In this document: in pieces, positions 38,455 through 51,229 of the stretch
How positions within the stretch are numbered: position 1 is the stretch's first letter
How the letters are laid out: each line of letters opens with the position of its first letter
Origin: Luzula sylvatica
Taxonomy: Eukaryota > Streptophyta > Magnoliopsida > Poales > Juncaceae
DNA: 64,000 nucleotides
Reading direction: 5' to 3'
Assembly: GCA_946800325.1 (NCBI GenBank)
Contig: OX326960.1
Span: 34,687,629-34,751,628, forward strand
Made by a program: the position numbers and the translations under genes
The notes under the pieces: generated by a model
What the model was told of the DNA's origin: nothing
What the model saw: only the letters and a program-made list of their open reading frames with translations
Databases searched by the model: none

Positions 38455-38665
38455 ACTTGGTTTTACAAATCCGGTGATGTTGCCTCAATTTTTGTTCTGT
38501 CCAAAATCATGGTATTTAAGTTAATTAACCTATCGAGTTTGTAAAATCCGGTGGTATCGGAATTTAAAAATCAGTTTTGAGTTATTTTGGAATATTTTTG
38601 AAAACTGAATTTTTTTGAATATTTTTTTCTTACACAGGATTACATGCAGAAAAATGTTTCTATTT
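38455..38665. repeat. Dispersed repeat related to 8716-8800 and 10590-10705
   Basis: Shares the order aaaatccggtg, gagttattttggaatatttt, gaatttttttgaatattttt, ggattacatgcagaaa with the right arm of the element at 7355-10705. Third copy of that family in the window. Confidence 0.5.
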
Positions 38666-39075
38666 TAAAACCCATCACTTTCCCATTCAAATAATGACAT
38701 AAAAAAGTATTGACAACCAAATTTGATGTTATCGGGTAGCACAAATAATCCCGACCTAGACATGCTTGCCTTGATAAAACCACCACACTAAAAAGGAGGA
38801 ATGTCCATTGTGCGGCTTGATGAAACGGCCACACTAAAAAGAAGAAAATGTAAACATGTACATAAATGAAAGAAAAATAAAAATATTAATAATTATTTAA
38901 TTGTGACAAATTTCGTGAATCCATCACTAAGTACAAAAATATGGACTAAATCATATAGAACAGTAGAAACGAAAATGAAAATTAAAACATGAGATTTAAC
39001 TTGTGATTTGTGAAGGCTAAGTATTAACACCACTGACCTTACAAAGTCTTAGAAAGTCTTATAAAAATTATACAA

Positions 39076-39115
39076 ACTAGCAATAATCCATGCAACAATT
39101 GCACGGGACTTCGTA
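39076..39115 (-). mobile_element. Second Helitron-type 3' terminus, minus strand
   Basis: On the minus strand the sequence reads CCGTGCAA TTG TTGCATGG, then seven bases (ATTATTG), then CTAGT. An 8-bp stem with 3-base loop just upstream of CTAG|T is the Helitron 3' signature. The element would run to the right from 39077, so the nested stack at 39224-52192 may lie inside it. No 5' end located. Confidence 0.5.
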
Positions 39116-40118
39116 TTTTTTTTAATATTTTATTTAAATAGAATTTGCGCAGGTACGTTTGAACTCAATTATATAATCATGATATGTTTGTAAATATATT
39201 AATGTCAATAAATGTATTATAATCTATGTTACGCGGATACTTCAAAAATGCAGAAGTATTCTGAGGATACGGGTATCCGATACGGATACGGATACGATAT
39301 GGCTCGGATACGTACCGGATATGCCACGTGGCGTATCCGATTATTTTAATATTTTTTTTTCGGATACGGCGTGGATACGGCATGATACGGCAGGATACGG
39401 CTGGGATACATTTTGGATACGTCTGGGATACTCCATTTATGATGATTCGGCTCATTATATATTTTGGCTCATAATATTTTTAAACAAATTATATATGATA
39501 CTTCTAGGATGTTGGTTAATTCTAACCTAGATGGGGGTGAATAGGTAAACCTAGTATGTAATTTTCGCACTACGGTATACAAATTCTTAATTGTTGCGGA
39601 AGCTAAATGATATGAATTAAATTATGCAAATACCAAGTAAATTGAACACAAGATGTTTGATGACGGAGTTCGGTAGGTGGTTACTTTGTAGCTTTAACTC
39701 ACCGTCTACTTGCTCAATCGACCGATTCGATTGAATACAAGTACCTACTGAAGGAAATACAGCTTTGGATCAGCGCTAAAATGGTACGTAGAAGGACAAA
39801 CGAACGTACACATTCGTGGGCATAAGAAACAGATTTAGTAAAACTGGCATAACTTTCAGATAACGACTCCAATTTGAATGGTTCAAATTGGGTTATATGG
39901 ATAATGTGATTATCTAGAACTTTCATGAAGAAATATATTTCATTTGAGCGATGTATCAGTGTCGTTTTAATGGAATACCGAAAGGGTGCGACAGTTTGAC
40001 ATACAGTTAATAAAACCGTCATAACTTTCGTATCCGAACTCCAATTGGGCTGGGACAAATTGGGTTGGACAGATAATAAGATTATCTACAACTTTCGTGA
40101 AGGTTTGAAGTCGGTTGT

Positions 40119-41212
40119 GATGGGGAATATCCTCGACCCCGGACACGCGCAGCGGAATGAAGGCCCGGTTCGATTCCCCGATTCCCGAGATCACGCCACG
40201 ACTTCGAGGGTACGATGCGAATAGAAGGACAGATTCATACCAGTGCCAAATTCATGGCACACGAAGGGTTGATCGCCGCCTTCTATTTCCTTCGGTGTCA
40301 CGTTGGTGACTAGCCCGTACGTCCCATACCGCACGTCTCCCACCGTTTCGACACGCCTCGGGTTGTCTTCGTGCGTTCCATGCCCGCATGATTCCACAGC
40401 CCGTTACTCGATTACTTCTCCGGTTTGATCACAACGAAGAGCCACATGTGTCGCTCCTCTACCCGTATCCACCGTGAGTCGTAGCACCTCGGTCGCGGAT
40501 GCACCTGCCTAGACGATGCACCGGCGAACTTGCATGATTGCGTTTCGATTCTCTAGACGGAGAAAATTCTTTTCTCCTTCTCTCTCAATCTCTTCGCACT
40601 CTTTCATCAAGTGATTAGAGTCTCTTAATTTCTGGATTAATTCTAAATTAACTCCATTAATTTTCTGGTTGAACTAATCTAATTATTCAACTGGTTGGAC
40701 TAATGAGAGAGAGAGAGAAACATCCTATATATACTCCATAGGATAAGGATGGGCCAAAAGGTATGTATATCTTCTATACACCTTTTCAAATAGAAAACTG
40801 CATACACCCTTTCAGTAATCTGTCAGAACGAAAATATTAAATCGTTCCAACCGACTTTGAACATTTACGAACGTTGTAGATAATCTAATTATCTTTCCAA
40901 CCCAATTTGGCCCAGCCCAATTGGAGTTCGGACCCGAAAGTTACGGCCATTTTACTGACTGTATGTCAAACTGTCGCACCCTTTCGGTATTTCATTAGAT
41001 CGATACTGCTACCTCGCTCAAAGGAAATATATTACAACATGAAAGTTCTAGATAATCACATTATCTAACTAACCCAATTTGAACCATTCAAATCGGAGTT
41101 TCCTACTGAAAGTTATACCAGTTTTACTAATCTGTTTCGTATGCCCACGAACACGTACGTTCGTTTGTCCTACGTACCATTTTAGCGATGATCCAAAACT
41201 GTATTTACTTCA
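40119..41212 (-). repeat. 3' LTR of the copia element
   Basis: 1094 bp, TG...CA (reads TGAAGTAAATACAG on the minus strand). TATA box (TATATATAGG) on the minus strand near 40727-40737. Contains the 17-bp stretch catgattccacagcccg near 40387-40403 that the other LTR lacks. Confidence 0.9.
41041..41053. promoter_or_regulatory. Heat-shock-element-like site in the copia LTR
   Basis: GAAAGTTCTAGAT fits GAAnnTTCnnGA, nearly three HSE half-sites in correct 5-bp phase. The same sequence is at 48494-48506 (other LTR), 39912-39924 (inverted LTR), 46834-46846 and 47051-47063 (leader modules). In the LTR it is about 310 bp upstream of the TATA box, in U3. Function is inferred only. Confidence 0.4.
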
Positions 41213-41225
41213 GTCTCCCACTCAG
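41213..41225 (-). other. Polypurine tract
   Basis: Minus strand CTGAGTGGGAGAC abuts the 3' LTR, the usual place and composition for the plus-strand primer. Confidence 0.75.
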
Positions 41226-42199
41226 TTTCAGATTTACCTAAAAGGTACTCATGTATATCACATATACACTATATCAGAGAATCTGGCCCGCGTATCAAAT
41301 ACGCTAAAGCCATGCACATCCAATGTGCAAAAACTTGCAATCAAGCACGACATAGTACGACTCGTTGTGTGACCGTGTAGGTTCGTTTAACGATGGCAGT
41401 AGGCCGTTTCCATGGCACTACAAGCCCATGAGCGGGATCTAGTCACTCAATCATGGCTACCCATGTTAAAACGAAAAATGATTGTGATCATTGTGCCTAT
41501 CTCGAATAGCGGTTACTAGTTCTCTTGTTTGCGATATCCGTTAATCAAAAGGCATGGTAATAGTCATCCTTATAATTTGATTAACTATACTTATATCCCG
41601 ATTCCGAGTTGATTTAACAAATTTCAATCGATATTAACCATTAATATCATTGACTCTGGCCAGAGATTTCGTTAATCGACTCATCGAGCGGCGCCTAAGA
41701 GATATCTCTTCCTTTCGGAATAAACAATTCCTATCTTGGAGACTCACATTGAATTCCGTGTTTCGGACAATACCCAATGATGACCCTTTTAACTCCCTGT
41801 TACGGTGAGCGTAAGATCATATCAAAGCATTGTGTTACGCACGTAACGCAATCAATGATCCCCTCAAGTATGAAGAATCTAAAATCCCATCCGTCACAAG
41901 TCCATCTATAATGACTAAACCATGTCATGGACTCGCGGCTTTGGTCATATCCAATACATGTAACCTAACATATATCTACGTTCCCGATTCGACAAGCACA
42001 TTTTCCCATGATTAGCAAAACATAATCATCTCCTCGGCAAACGTACTAGTGTACGTGTTCAGTCTATCCAATAATAGAAATGTTTCTCTCTTAAGCAAGC
42101 TGATCCGCGACTAGGGATGTTTAGAAATGACACTTTAAGTGTGACGGTTTCGCTGCACATGGTCCTCAACCATGTCGACGTCCACACAAGTTCAAATCA

Positions 42200-45100
42200 A
42201 GGTTCATGTAACAATCATATTACACAACCCGCACACTGTTTTCATATAAGGTGAATGCATATTTAATTTAAGTAAACAAAAATTTTAAAAGGAATGCATT
42301 CATATGGACTAAGTATTTGGGTGATACAACGTTTACCTATGGGTATCTCCATACCCATAACCTGCGAGGACTATCGTATTAGATAACTACACTCTACTCT
42401 CTTCTTCCTCCTCTAGGTATCTCCATACCCATAGTAATCGCATGACAGTCACGCGCGACTAGAGAGAGCGGTCTTGTAAACGGGTCCGCACGTTCCCGCT
42501 AGTGTTAATCATCATCAGGATTGGAACATTTCCAATACCTACGATCACATCTTTTCATAAAATTTCATGGATCAAATGAAATTTTCTGAGTATTGGCTAG
42601 AAGTGGTTGTGACCTCGGCATTTTTGGCTTGTACTATTGCGTCTCACGCAATAAACAACCATAAATCCGATAACTCGTGACTACTAGAGTTTGGTCATGT
42701 ATCCTTGATCCATACCACTTCCTTTTGCGATTAATAACCGCAATATACTCGCCACCGTAAATAGAATCATAAACTATTGGTCTTGTGGAACCTTTCCACA
42801 TAACCGTGTTTTCATTAAAGCAAAACATGTACACACTTTGTGATCGAAAGTCGTGCTACATATTTGGACGTGCTTCATCTTTGGAAACTGTTGTTTGTTA
42901 TAACTCTTTATAACCAACACGTCCTCCACACCATTATAGATAATAAATCCTGAATTCTTTCGCAAAGTATTCAAGGATAAACTTCACCTCTATCAATACA
43001 AATCCCGATGGGTTTTAAATATACATAACCATTATGTATATATTTGTATAACCATTATACAATCACAAGAGTTAGTCTCATGTAATCGAATTACATTTAA
43101 ACTCATGTGATTCCCATAAATTTTATTGACGGTGAACTAGACGCTTTATTTGTATGACAGATAGCCACATACATATCATGACAGATATAATAGATCCTAA
43201 CATCAAATGTAAGGCATCATATTATTACTTTTCGCGCTGCTTGATGTCTCTCATCGAGCCGTTGAAAATTTCTGCCATTCGACATTTCGATTTATCTCCT
43301 CCAAGGAGTTTATATGTTGAAAACCATTTTCAACAATATGTCGATATATGTGCTATAACATAGAACGAGGAACTTCTTAGATCTATCCTATAGATCTTCA
43401 CGCTTAATTCATAAGCGGTCTCGTCTAAATCCTTTGTCGTTACAAGAAATATAACGCAGCTCCCACTAACCTTCATGTGTACACAAAGTTTCCATTCGTT
43501 TCGACAATTTTATAACAGTTTATAATTTTGTCAAAACGAATATTCCAATTCCGAGAAGCTTTCTCTAATCCATCATATGGATCGTTAAAGCGTGCATATC
43601 TTGTCCCCGATTCTTATGAATCGACAAAACAGAAAGGTTATGTCAAGTACACATCCTTTCATAAAATTTTTGTCAAGAAATTCGGTTTTGACATCCATTT
43701 TGCCACATCAAATAGTCATAATATGCGACCATGGCAAGCAGAATTTCGAGAATGTGAAAGCATGGCAACATGCGAAAACGTTTCTTCATAGTCCGACTAT
43801 GAATTGCATGAAACTCTTCGCAAAAAGCCTTGCTTTACATATATGCGTATTCCTATCCATGCCGGTTCTTCATCTTGAAAAACCCACTCACATTTCACGG
43901 GTCTAACCCAGAAAGTAATGAAATCAAGTTCTAAACTTGATAATTCACATGGATCGAATCTCAGATTTCATGACACCATGTCATGTGGAATCAACTTTTC
44001 ATAGCATCCTTGTAGGATATCGAATCATTATATGATTTCGATCTATCATCATTAGCCATGATAAATCCGTATTTACCGGCTTATGATATAGCCTACTTGA
44101 TCTACGAAAAATTCCTTTGTGTGTTCGATTTGCGTTCATCGACTCTTGATGAAGCCATGTCAACTTTCATCGGTACAATGTTCATTTTCAAATCACGAAC
44201 TCTTTCGAGATTTATTCTACTCCCACTAGCCCGCATAGAGATAAATGGCACCAAGTTCCAAACTTGTGCGCATCTAGTCCTCCTCCAAGAAGGCATTTCT
44301 TCGAGCCACGAAAATCTCATTTTCGTCGAGACGTTAGAATTAATACCCTTTAGTTTCCTTAAGGATAAACGAACAATTTTCAGATTTGGGATTGAGTTTA
44401 ATCGAAACAAATTTCGAAATATACCCACATCCTCAAATCTGTACAAATGACCACTTCGGAACCATTCCGATCCATATCTCATATGGCGTCTTTTGTACCG
44501 ATTAGAAGGTATATGGTCCATATCTTATATGCAACCATTCATTAGTGCCGCTGTCTCAAGAGCGTATCCCCAAAACATTTTGGGAGATCCTATTGACTTA
44601 TCATTTATCGAACCATGTCCAACATGCGTTCATTTCCTCTTTTCGGACACATCTCAATGTTCCGAATAAAGGCAATCGTGAAACGATTCCACAATCATAA
44701 ATGATCATCAATATTCATAACTCAAATATCCCCTCTTCGATCCTATCGAAAGGTTTAGCTCAAATACTTGCCTTCTCGATCCTATCGAAAAGCTTTGATT
44801 TTCTTGTTTAGTTGATTTCGTATTTCGTTTTTGAAACTCTTTGAACCTTTCAAAAGTCTCCGTTTCGGCACGCATTAAATAGATATTTTCATATCTACTT
44901 TAACCGTCCATAAACGTAACAAAATACCGATAGCCTCCTCTTGCCTCGGAACTTATCGGAACATTACATCTAAATGTAATTTCCAATAATTCGTTGGATC
45001 TTTCTCCAACCTTTGGAGAATGATGCCATTGTCATCTTGCCTAATAAATAAGTATCGCATTAATCAATCGAATCTAATTCGGATGATTCTAGCAATCCAT

Positions 45101-45400
45101 CATATGGAATCTAGATACGCGAATCTCGTTTATATGGCCAAGACGGCAATGCCAAAAGAAGCAATCAACCTCTTGGTTTAATCCTCCTCGGATTTCACCA
45201 TTCTTTGAGTCATTAGTTTGGACAACTCTTTGTCCAAACTTTCTGTTTGGAAAACATTTTCCCAAAATACCCTTAGACATACATTTCTTTCGATCCCTTC
45301 TTTGAATTACAAGGACATCCACGCATCTATATACATTGGATTCCTCGGATACTCCGAGCATCTCCAATTCAATTTTAAATCACATCTCATGCAATTTCGG
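42200..45400 (-). pseudogene. Decayed copia pol region
   Basis: Fragments recognised on the minus strand: FWHCRLGHINE (GAG-pre-integrase, 45150 region); integrase C-terminal sequence around 44540-44640 (RRNER..LDMVR, then stop, DLPKCFGDT); and an RNase H piece at 42650-42834 (MWKGSTRPIVYDS, GGEYIAV). Premature stops (TAA and TAG within the integrase stretch) and frame changes separate the pieces. The reverse transcriptase should lie at about 43-44.4 kb but I could not read its YVDD-type motif. Confidence 0.75.
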
Positions 45401-46760
45401 GATCGACTTATCTATCGAATGCATATGATATTCGGTCACGACGATCAAATCTCGTACCATCAACACACGAGTGTTAATCCAAGACCCATAAGGCGTCTCA
45501 AAATTAACCTACTCTTTGAGCCGCATCGAACCATTCAACGCGCTCTAGCTCTTGAAACTATTTCATGAGCGTTGTGTTTTGCTTTCATATACACCCGAAT
45601 TCTCAAAACAATTTTGAGAAATATGCGTCTATACATGCCACCACAAGGCACGTAATATCGTTCGATTCCTTCTTAAAGTTTATCGAACCCGGCTTTCTCT
45701 AAAGCCATAGCATTGAGCCCCGAATCTACCATTTCCGTGTCCAACACGTTCCTTTAAGTCTAAGAACTATTCTTTGACTATCAAGGTTAATAACGGTAAT
45801 TCCGGCCCAAAAGCCATCTATCATATCGATCTCATCGATATATTTGGTGTTGCTTGAAAACATAATTCTAAACGGATGATGAAGATTAACTCCTAACCGT
45901 GCGTACTTAATATATATGCTTATATGATGAATATATGATAGTGTTATTTTATCGAATCGATAACCCTCATACCAATACGGGACTCCAAATCCATAACACT
46001 CAAGACCCATATTTTACGATCCTCCCATAAGTGACTATGGCCGACAAATGAGATCTCGATATTTTAGGTAGGATTAAATCCAATCGTATCCAATACGACT
46101 CTTGTTCCTTTATAGAATTTCGGTGACGAATCGTATCCAATACAATCCATGTTCCGTGTGTGCATTCTATCTATGCCCCAAACTCCAATCGGATTGGCTT
46201 GGACGGTTAAGTCATAACCATATCCATCGTATCGTTCAATTGAACTACTCACGTGCCCGACTATGGCCTGAAACCACGTGAGTCCCCAAATAACGCTTAC
46301 CACCCGCACCAATATATACAATAGTACGTGCCCGACTATTGCCTGAAACCACGCACTATGTCATATCAATCTCGATGGTTGTGGATATGGAAGGCATTTC
46401 CATGACTTAAATATTATGAGGGATCATGCCATTGCATGTTTCTAAATTCGTGACATAATCATATTATATCACTATCACAAGATTTGTAAATGCATATGAT
46501 TTATTTAGGGAGATTAATTATTCTAAATAATTAATTATCTAATATGCTAGAATGATTGATGCCGATCAAATCGATATAAAGAACTCAAAATTCCGAGCTT
46601 CGTAGCCAAAGTTATCGCGAAAACAAAAACAGCATCCAGAGAAGGGTCCGTTATAACGGACTGCTCCATCCGTTGTAACGCAGGGGCCACGGGGCGCGAG
46701 AAAACCTCGCCCGGGACGCGTCCGGGGCGCCAAAAACTGTCCCCGGGGCGGCAGAAAAAC
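45400..46760 (-). other. Presumed decayed gag region of the copia element
   Basis: Lies between the leader and the pre-integrase piece, where gag is expected, but no long frame or CCHC motif was read. Near 46650-46750 there is a GC-rich patch with the perfect palindrome GTCCGTTATAACGGAC. Confidence 0.4.
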
Positions 46761-46764
46761 TATT

Positions 46765-47350
46765 TTTCTGCACCCTTTCGTTATTTCATTAGAACGACAC
46801 TAATACTTCGCTCAAATGAAATATATTACAACATGAAAGTTCTAGATAATCTAATTATCTAACAAAAACAATTTGAACCATTCAAATCGGAATTTTCTAC
46901 TAAATGTTATACCAGTTTTAGTAAAATACGAACAAACGAAAAGGTAAGTATATCAATATACACCTTTTCAACCAGAAAACTACAGACACCTTTTCAGTAT
47001 TCTGTTGAAACAAAAATATTAAATTGTTCCAACCGACTTTGAACGTGAACGAAAGTTCTAGATAATCTTATTATCTAATTAACACAATTGGATTGGACTC
47101 AATTGGAGTTTCGATGCGACATATACGGACGTTTTAGTCTCTGTATGTCAAACAGTCGCACCCTTTCAGTATTCCATAAAAACGACACTGATAATTCGTT
47201 CAAATGGAAAAACTTTATGTATCAAAGTCATAGATAATCTCATTATCTAACTACGCCAATTTGATCCAATCAATTTGGAGTTTTCCACTGAAAATTATCT
47301 TAGTTTTACTCACTGTTTCGTATTCTAACTTTCTGCAGATTTTGCCGTTT
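46765..47350 (-). repeat. LTR-like modules repeated in the leader
   Basis: Between the PBS and the presumed gag region there are about three copies of a roughly 190-bp module also present twice in each LTR. The shared order is gcaccctttc(a/g)gtatt, gaacgacact, caaatgaaat, atgaaagttctagataatc, caatttgaaccattcaaat, gttatacca(g)ttttact. The leader has thus been extended by copies of LTR sequence. Confidence 0.7.
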
Positions 47351-47569
47351 CGTCCGTTTTCGCTCGTTTCCAAAACGATAAATCATGAAACTTTTTCACG
47401 ATCATTCCTAGATACTCTCAATCAACTTTTGATCGATCTCTAGCGAATTCCACTTGTGATTTTAACGGAATTTGACTTTCTCTATATGTAACATCATGCA
47501 AACGGGTACGAACTTTGATAACCCGTGCGTATATCTAATATACGACTATGATTCGACCCTTGAATAGAT

Positions 47570-47589
47570 GGCGATCGCTCTGATACCAC
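47570..47589 (-). other. Primer-binding site (initiator tRNA-Met)
   Basis: Minus strand GTGGTATCAGAGCGATCGCC directly follows the 5' LTR. TGGTATCAGAGC is the standard plant retrotransposon PBS complementary to the 3' end of initiator tRNA-Met. Confidence 0.9.
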
Positions 47590-48665
47590 TGATGGGGAAT
47601 ATCCTCGACCCCGGGCCCGCGCAGCGGAATGAAGGCCCGGTTCGATTCCCCGATTCCCGAGATTACGCCACGACTTCGAGGGTACGATGCGAATAGAAGG
47701 ACAGATTCATACCAGTGCCAAATTGATGGCACACGAAGGATTGATCGCCGCCTTCTATTTCCTTCGGTGTCACGTTGGTGACTAGCCCGTACGTCCCATA
47801 CCGCACGTCTCCCACCGTTTCGACACGCCTCGGGTTGTCTTCGTGCGTTCCATGCCCGTTACTCGATTACTTCTCCGGTTTGATCACAACGAAAAGCCAC
47901 ATGTGTCGCTCCTCTACCCGTATCCACCGTGAGTCGTAGCACCTCGGTCGCGGATGCACCTGCCTAGACGATGCACCGGCGAACTTGCATGATTGCGTTT
48001 CGATTCTCTAGACGTTGAAAATTCTTTTCTTCTTCTCTCTCAATCTCTTCGCACTCTTTCATCAAGTGATTAGAGTCTCTTAATTTTTGGATTAATTCTA
48101 AATTAACTCCATTAATTTTCTGGTTGAACTAATCTAATTATTCAACTGGTTGGACTAATGAGAGAGAGAGAAACATCCTATATATACTCCATAGGATAAG
48201 GATGGGCCAAAATGTATGTATATCTTCTATACACCTTTTCAAATAGAAAACTGCATACACCCTTTCAGTAATCTGTCAGAACGAAAATATTAAATCGTTC
48301 CAACCGACTTTGAACATTTACGAAAGTTGTAGATAATCTAATTATCTTTCCAACCCAATTTGGCCCAGCCCAATTGGAGTTCGGACCCGAAAGTTACGGC
48401 CATTTTACTGACTGTATGTCAAACTGTCGCATCCTTTCGGTATTTCATTAGAACGATACTGATACTTCGCTCAAATGAAATATAATACAACATGAAAGTT
48501 CTAGATAATCACAGTATCTAACTAACCCAATTTGAACCATTCAAATCGGAGTTTCCTACTGAAAGTTATACCAGTTTTACTAATCTGTTTCGTATGCCCA
48601 CGAACGCGTACGTTCGTTTGTCCTACGTACCATTTTAGCGATGATCCAAAACTGTATTTCCTTCA
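47590..48665 (-). repeat. 5' LTR of the copia element
   Basis: 1076 bp, TG...CA (TGAAGGAAATACAG on the minus strand). Drives transcription towards lower coordinates. TATA box on the minus strand near 48176-48186. Confidence 0.9.
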
Positions 48666-49744
48666 GGTTGAAACGATTTAACAATTTCGTTTCAATAGAA
48701 TGCTGAAAGGGTGTATGCAGTTTTCTGTTTGAAAAGGTGGATGATAGATATACATAATTTTTGGCCCATCCTTATCCTATGTAGTATATATAGGATATTT
48801 CTCTCTGATATAAGTAATAAATTGAAGTCTAATTCAGTCCAGAAATTAGAGAGACTCTTATCAAGGTATTGAAAGAGTGCGAAGAGAAAGAGAGAAAGAG
48901 AAAAGAGGAGAAAAAAGTTTTCTCCGTCTAGAGAATAGAAATCAATTATGCAAGTTCGCCGATGCATCGTCTAGGCAGGTGCATCCGCGACCGAGGTGCT
49001 ACGACTCACGGTGGATACGAGTAGAGGAGTTCGCGATTTGTGGCTCTTCGTTTGTGATCAAACAGGAGAAGTAAAGGAGACCGAGGTTGTGGAAGCGTGT
49101 GGACATGGGACGCACGAAGACAACCGTAGGCGTGTCAAGATGGTGGGAGACGTGTGGTATGGGATGCACGGGCTAGTCACCAACGTGACACCGAAGAAAA
49201 GAAGGATGCAAGCGATAAACCCGTCGTGCGTGATCATTTTCACGCTGGTTATCGTCTATCCTACTTTGCATCGTACCCTCGATATCGAAGCGTGATCTCG
49301 GGATTTGGGAACCGGACCGGGCCTTCATATCCGCTGTGCGGGCCCGGGGACGGGATAATTCACTTCACCTACGTTTCCGAAGATGCCTTGCGTCTTTTTC
49401 GGCTTTCAATTGAATTCCCGAATCACTCGTACAAGGTTTTGCCCTATATCGATTTACATGTGTTTCTATCGATCTATAGCGGGGCTTTACAATCGTTGTA
49501 CTAGCCTATTACAAATATCTAATACGAACTAAACGTGATCGGTCACGTGAGTTGGGAATCGTATTTGATGGAGGATATCGAAGGTAGATCTAAGATCTAG
49601 GATTAGTCTCAACTTATCAAGTACTCACAAGATCAAAGCTAGGATTTTCTCTCTTTTTAATGTGGAATGATTTTTCTTAAAAGCTTGGAGAGAGAAGACT
49701 TGAGTGGGGTCTATTTATATGTCTCATAGAGACCACTCAATCTT

Positions 49745-50370
49745 CAGGCAAATTGCATAGTGCGTTCGAACGCACAGAACAGTTCGTTCGAACGCACTAC
49801 AATTTGAACTAGCCGTTTTATATGTATTATTCACAAACACGATAGGTTCGTTCGAACTGACTGAGCAGTTCGTTCGAACGAACATGTAATTTGAAATGGA
49901 GTTCAAGGTTCGTTCAATGACTCTTGTTGTGTGTCCGGAACGAACCATGAAGGTGGGTTCGAACGAACTTTTTTATTCGTTCGAACGCACGTAGTGCGTT
50001 CGAACGTTGAGATGGTTCGTTCAAATATACATGGTGAGGTTCGTTCGAACGTATAAATGTTCGTTCTACGTGCGTTCGAACGTTGAGATGGTTCGTTCAA
50101 ATATACATGGTGAGGTTCGTTCGAACGTATAAATGTTCGTTCGAACGAACTATTGTTTGTGTTTATTTTTCTCCCATCACCAGAATTAGGGTCGTTCGAA
50201 CACAGTGTAAAAGTTCGTTCTAACGAAAGGTTCGTTCGAACACATAGTATAGTTCGTTCGAACGAACCATATTGTGGCATGGTGATTCACCATTTTCCAT
50301 TTCATCATGTTTTGAATATTTCATGACGAAGGTTCGTTCGAACACATAGTATAGTTAGTTCGAACGAACC
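49745..50370. repeat. TTCGTTCGAACGAA palindrome cluster, second copy
   Basis: The same motif array as at 9490-9970, expanded by two internal tandem duplications (76 bp and about 103 bp). Frames such as minus 49903-50280 translate the motif as repeated FERT and are not genes. Confidence 0.8.
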
Positions 50371-50618
50371 ATATTCTGGCATGGTGATTCACCATTTTTC
50401 ATTTCATCATGTTTTGAATATTTCTTTTGATCTTGATAAATGTGAGATGTTTCTTGGAATACCTAGGGTTTTATTTTGGTGATCCCAACTCACGGAAGGC
50501 TTCGATATCTTCGATTCTTCAATCGTCTTGACGCCTTTCCTTTCTTGTTGATTTATGTCTTCTTTAATCTTAAATAATCTTCGTAGTCCTCCACTTGTTT
50601 TTCTTTTGATCATCTTTA

Positions 50619-51034
50619 GGGCGTGTTTGCTAGGTCAGTTTTGTGCAGCAGCAGGAAACTCGTAGTTGCAGGAAACCAATATATGAATATCAGCAAACTA
50701 TGATAGCAGGAAAATGCAAAAACTATGAGTCTAGAATGTTTAAAAGGTGTTTGATGAAAATCATAGAATTAGATGTAGAAAATGAATAAAATATTTTAGA
50801 ATTGTATTATTTCTAATGAAATTTTATAACTATCATACTTATTCTTAATCATATCAAAATATTATTAATTTCTAAATACATTATTATTATTATTGTTGTT
50901 GTTATTAGTTTCTAAATGCATTGTTATTATTATTATTATTATTACTATTACTATTATTATTATTATTATTATTAATTTCTAAATATATTATTATTATTAT
51001 CCTTATTATTATTATTACTAGTAATCTCAAAATA

Positions 51035-51070
<36 letters not shown>

Positions 51071-51149
51071 CACACTTATTATTATTTATTATTATTAATA
51101 ATTGCTAAATACATCATTTTTATTATTATTACTATTAATCTCTAAATAC

Positions 51150-51229
<80 letters not shown>

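Larger units (their letters stand above)
40119..48665 (-). mobile_element. Full-length Ty1/copia retrotransposon, family B (TSD GGTTG)
   Basis: An 8547-bp element with LTRs at 40119-41212 and 47590-48665 and an exact GGTTG duplication at 40114-40118 and 48666-48670. Orientation is minus: the primer-binding site GTGGTATCAGAGC lies next to the 47590 LTR and a purine tract next to the 41212 end. Domain order along the minus strand (pre-integrase zinc finger near 45150, integrase end near 44590, RNase H near 42750) is that of copia. All coding frames are broken, so it cannot move by itself. The LTRs look about 97 percent alike by eye, implying a fairly recent insertion. Confidence 0.92.
39749..49367 (+). 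mobile_element. Solo LTR of copia family B, interrupted (TSD CCTAC)
   Basis: Starts TGAAGGAAATACAG at 39749 and ends ATAATTCACTTCA at 49367; CCTAC is exact at 39744-39748 and 49368-49372. The pieces 39749-40118 and 48666-49367 together (about 1.07 kb) are the diverged, inverted counterpart of the LTRs at 40119 and 47590. It is therefore an older solo LTR of the same family in plus orientation, into which a full element later jumped. Open frames at 48877-49295 lie in this LTR and are not genes. Confidence 0.85.

Noticed and set aside
43500..44450. Plus-strand frames of 87-130 codons inside the copia element
   Set aside because: The element's domains are on the minus strand; these are antisense readings of decayed pol.
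48877..49504. Overlapping plus-strand frames of 65-116 codons
   Set aside because: They lie in the interrupted family B LTR and match the non-coding LTR at 47590-48665 in inverse.
49903..50280. 125-codon minus frame with repeated FERT
   Set aside because: It is the translation of the GTTCGTTCGAACG repeat in an LTR.
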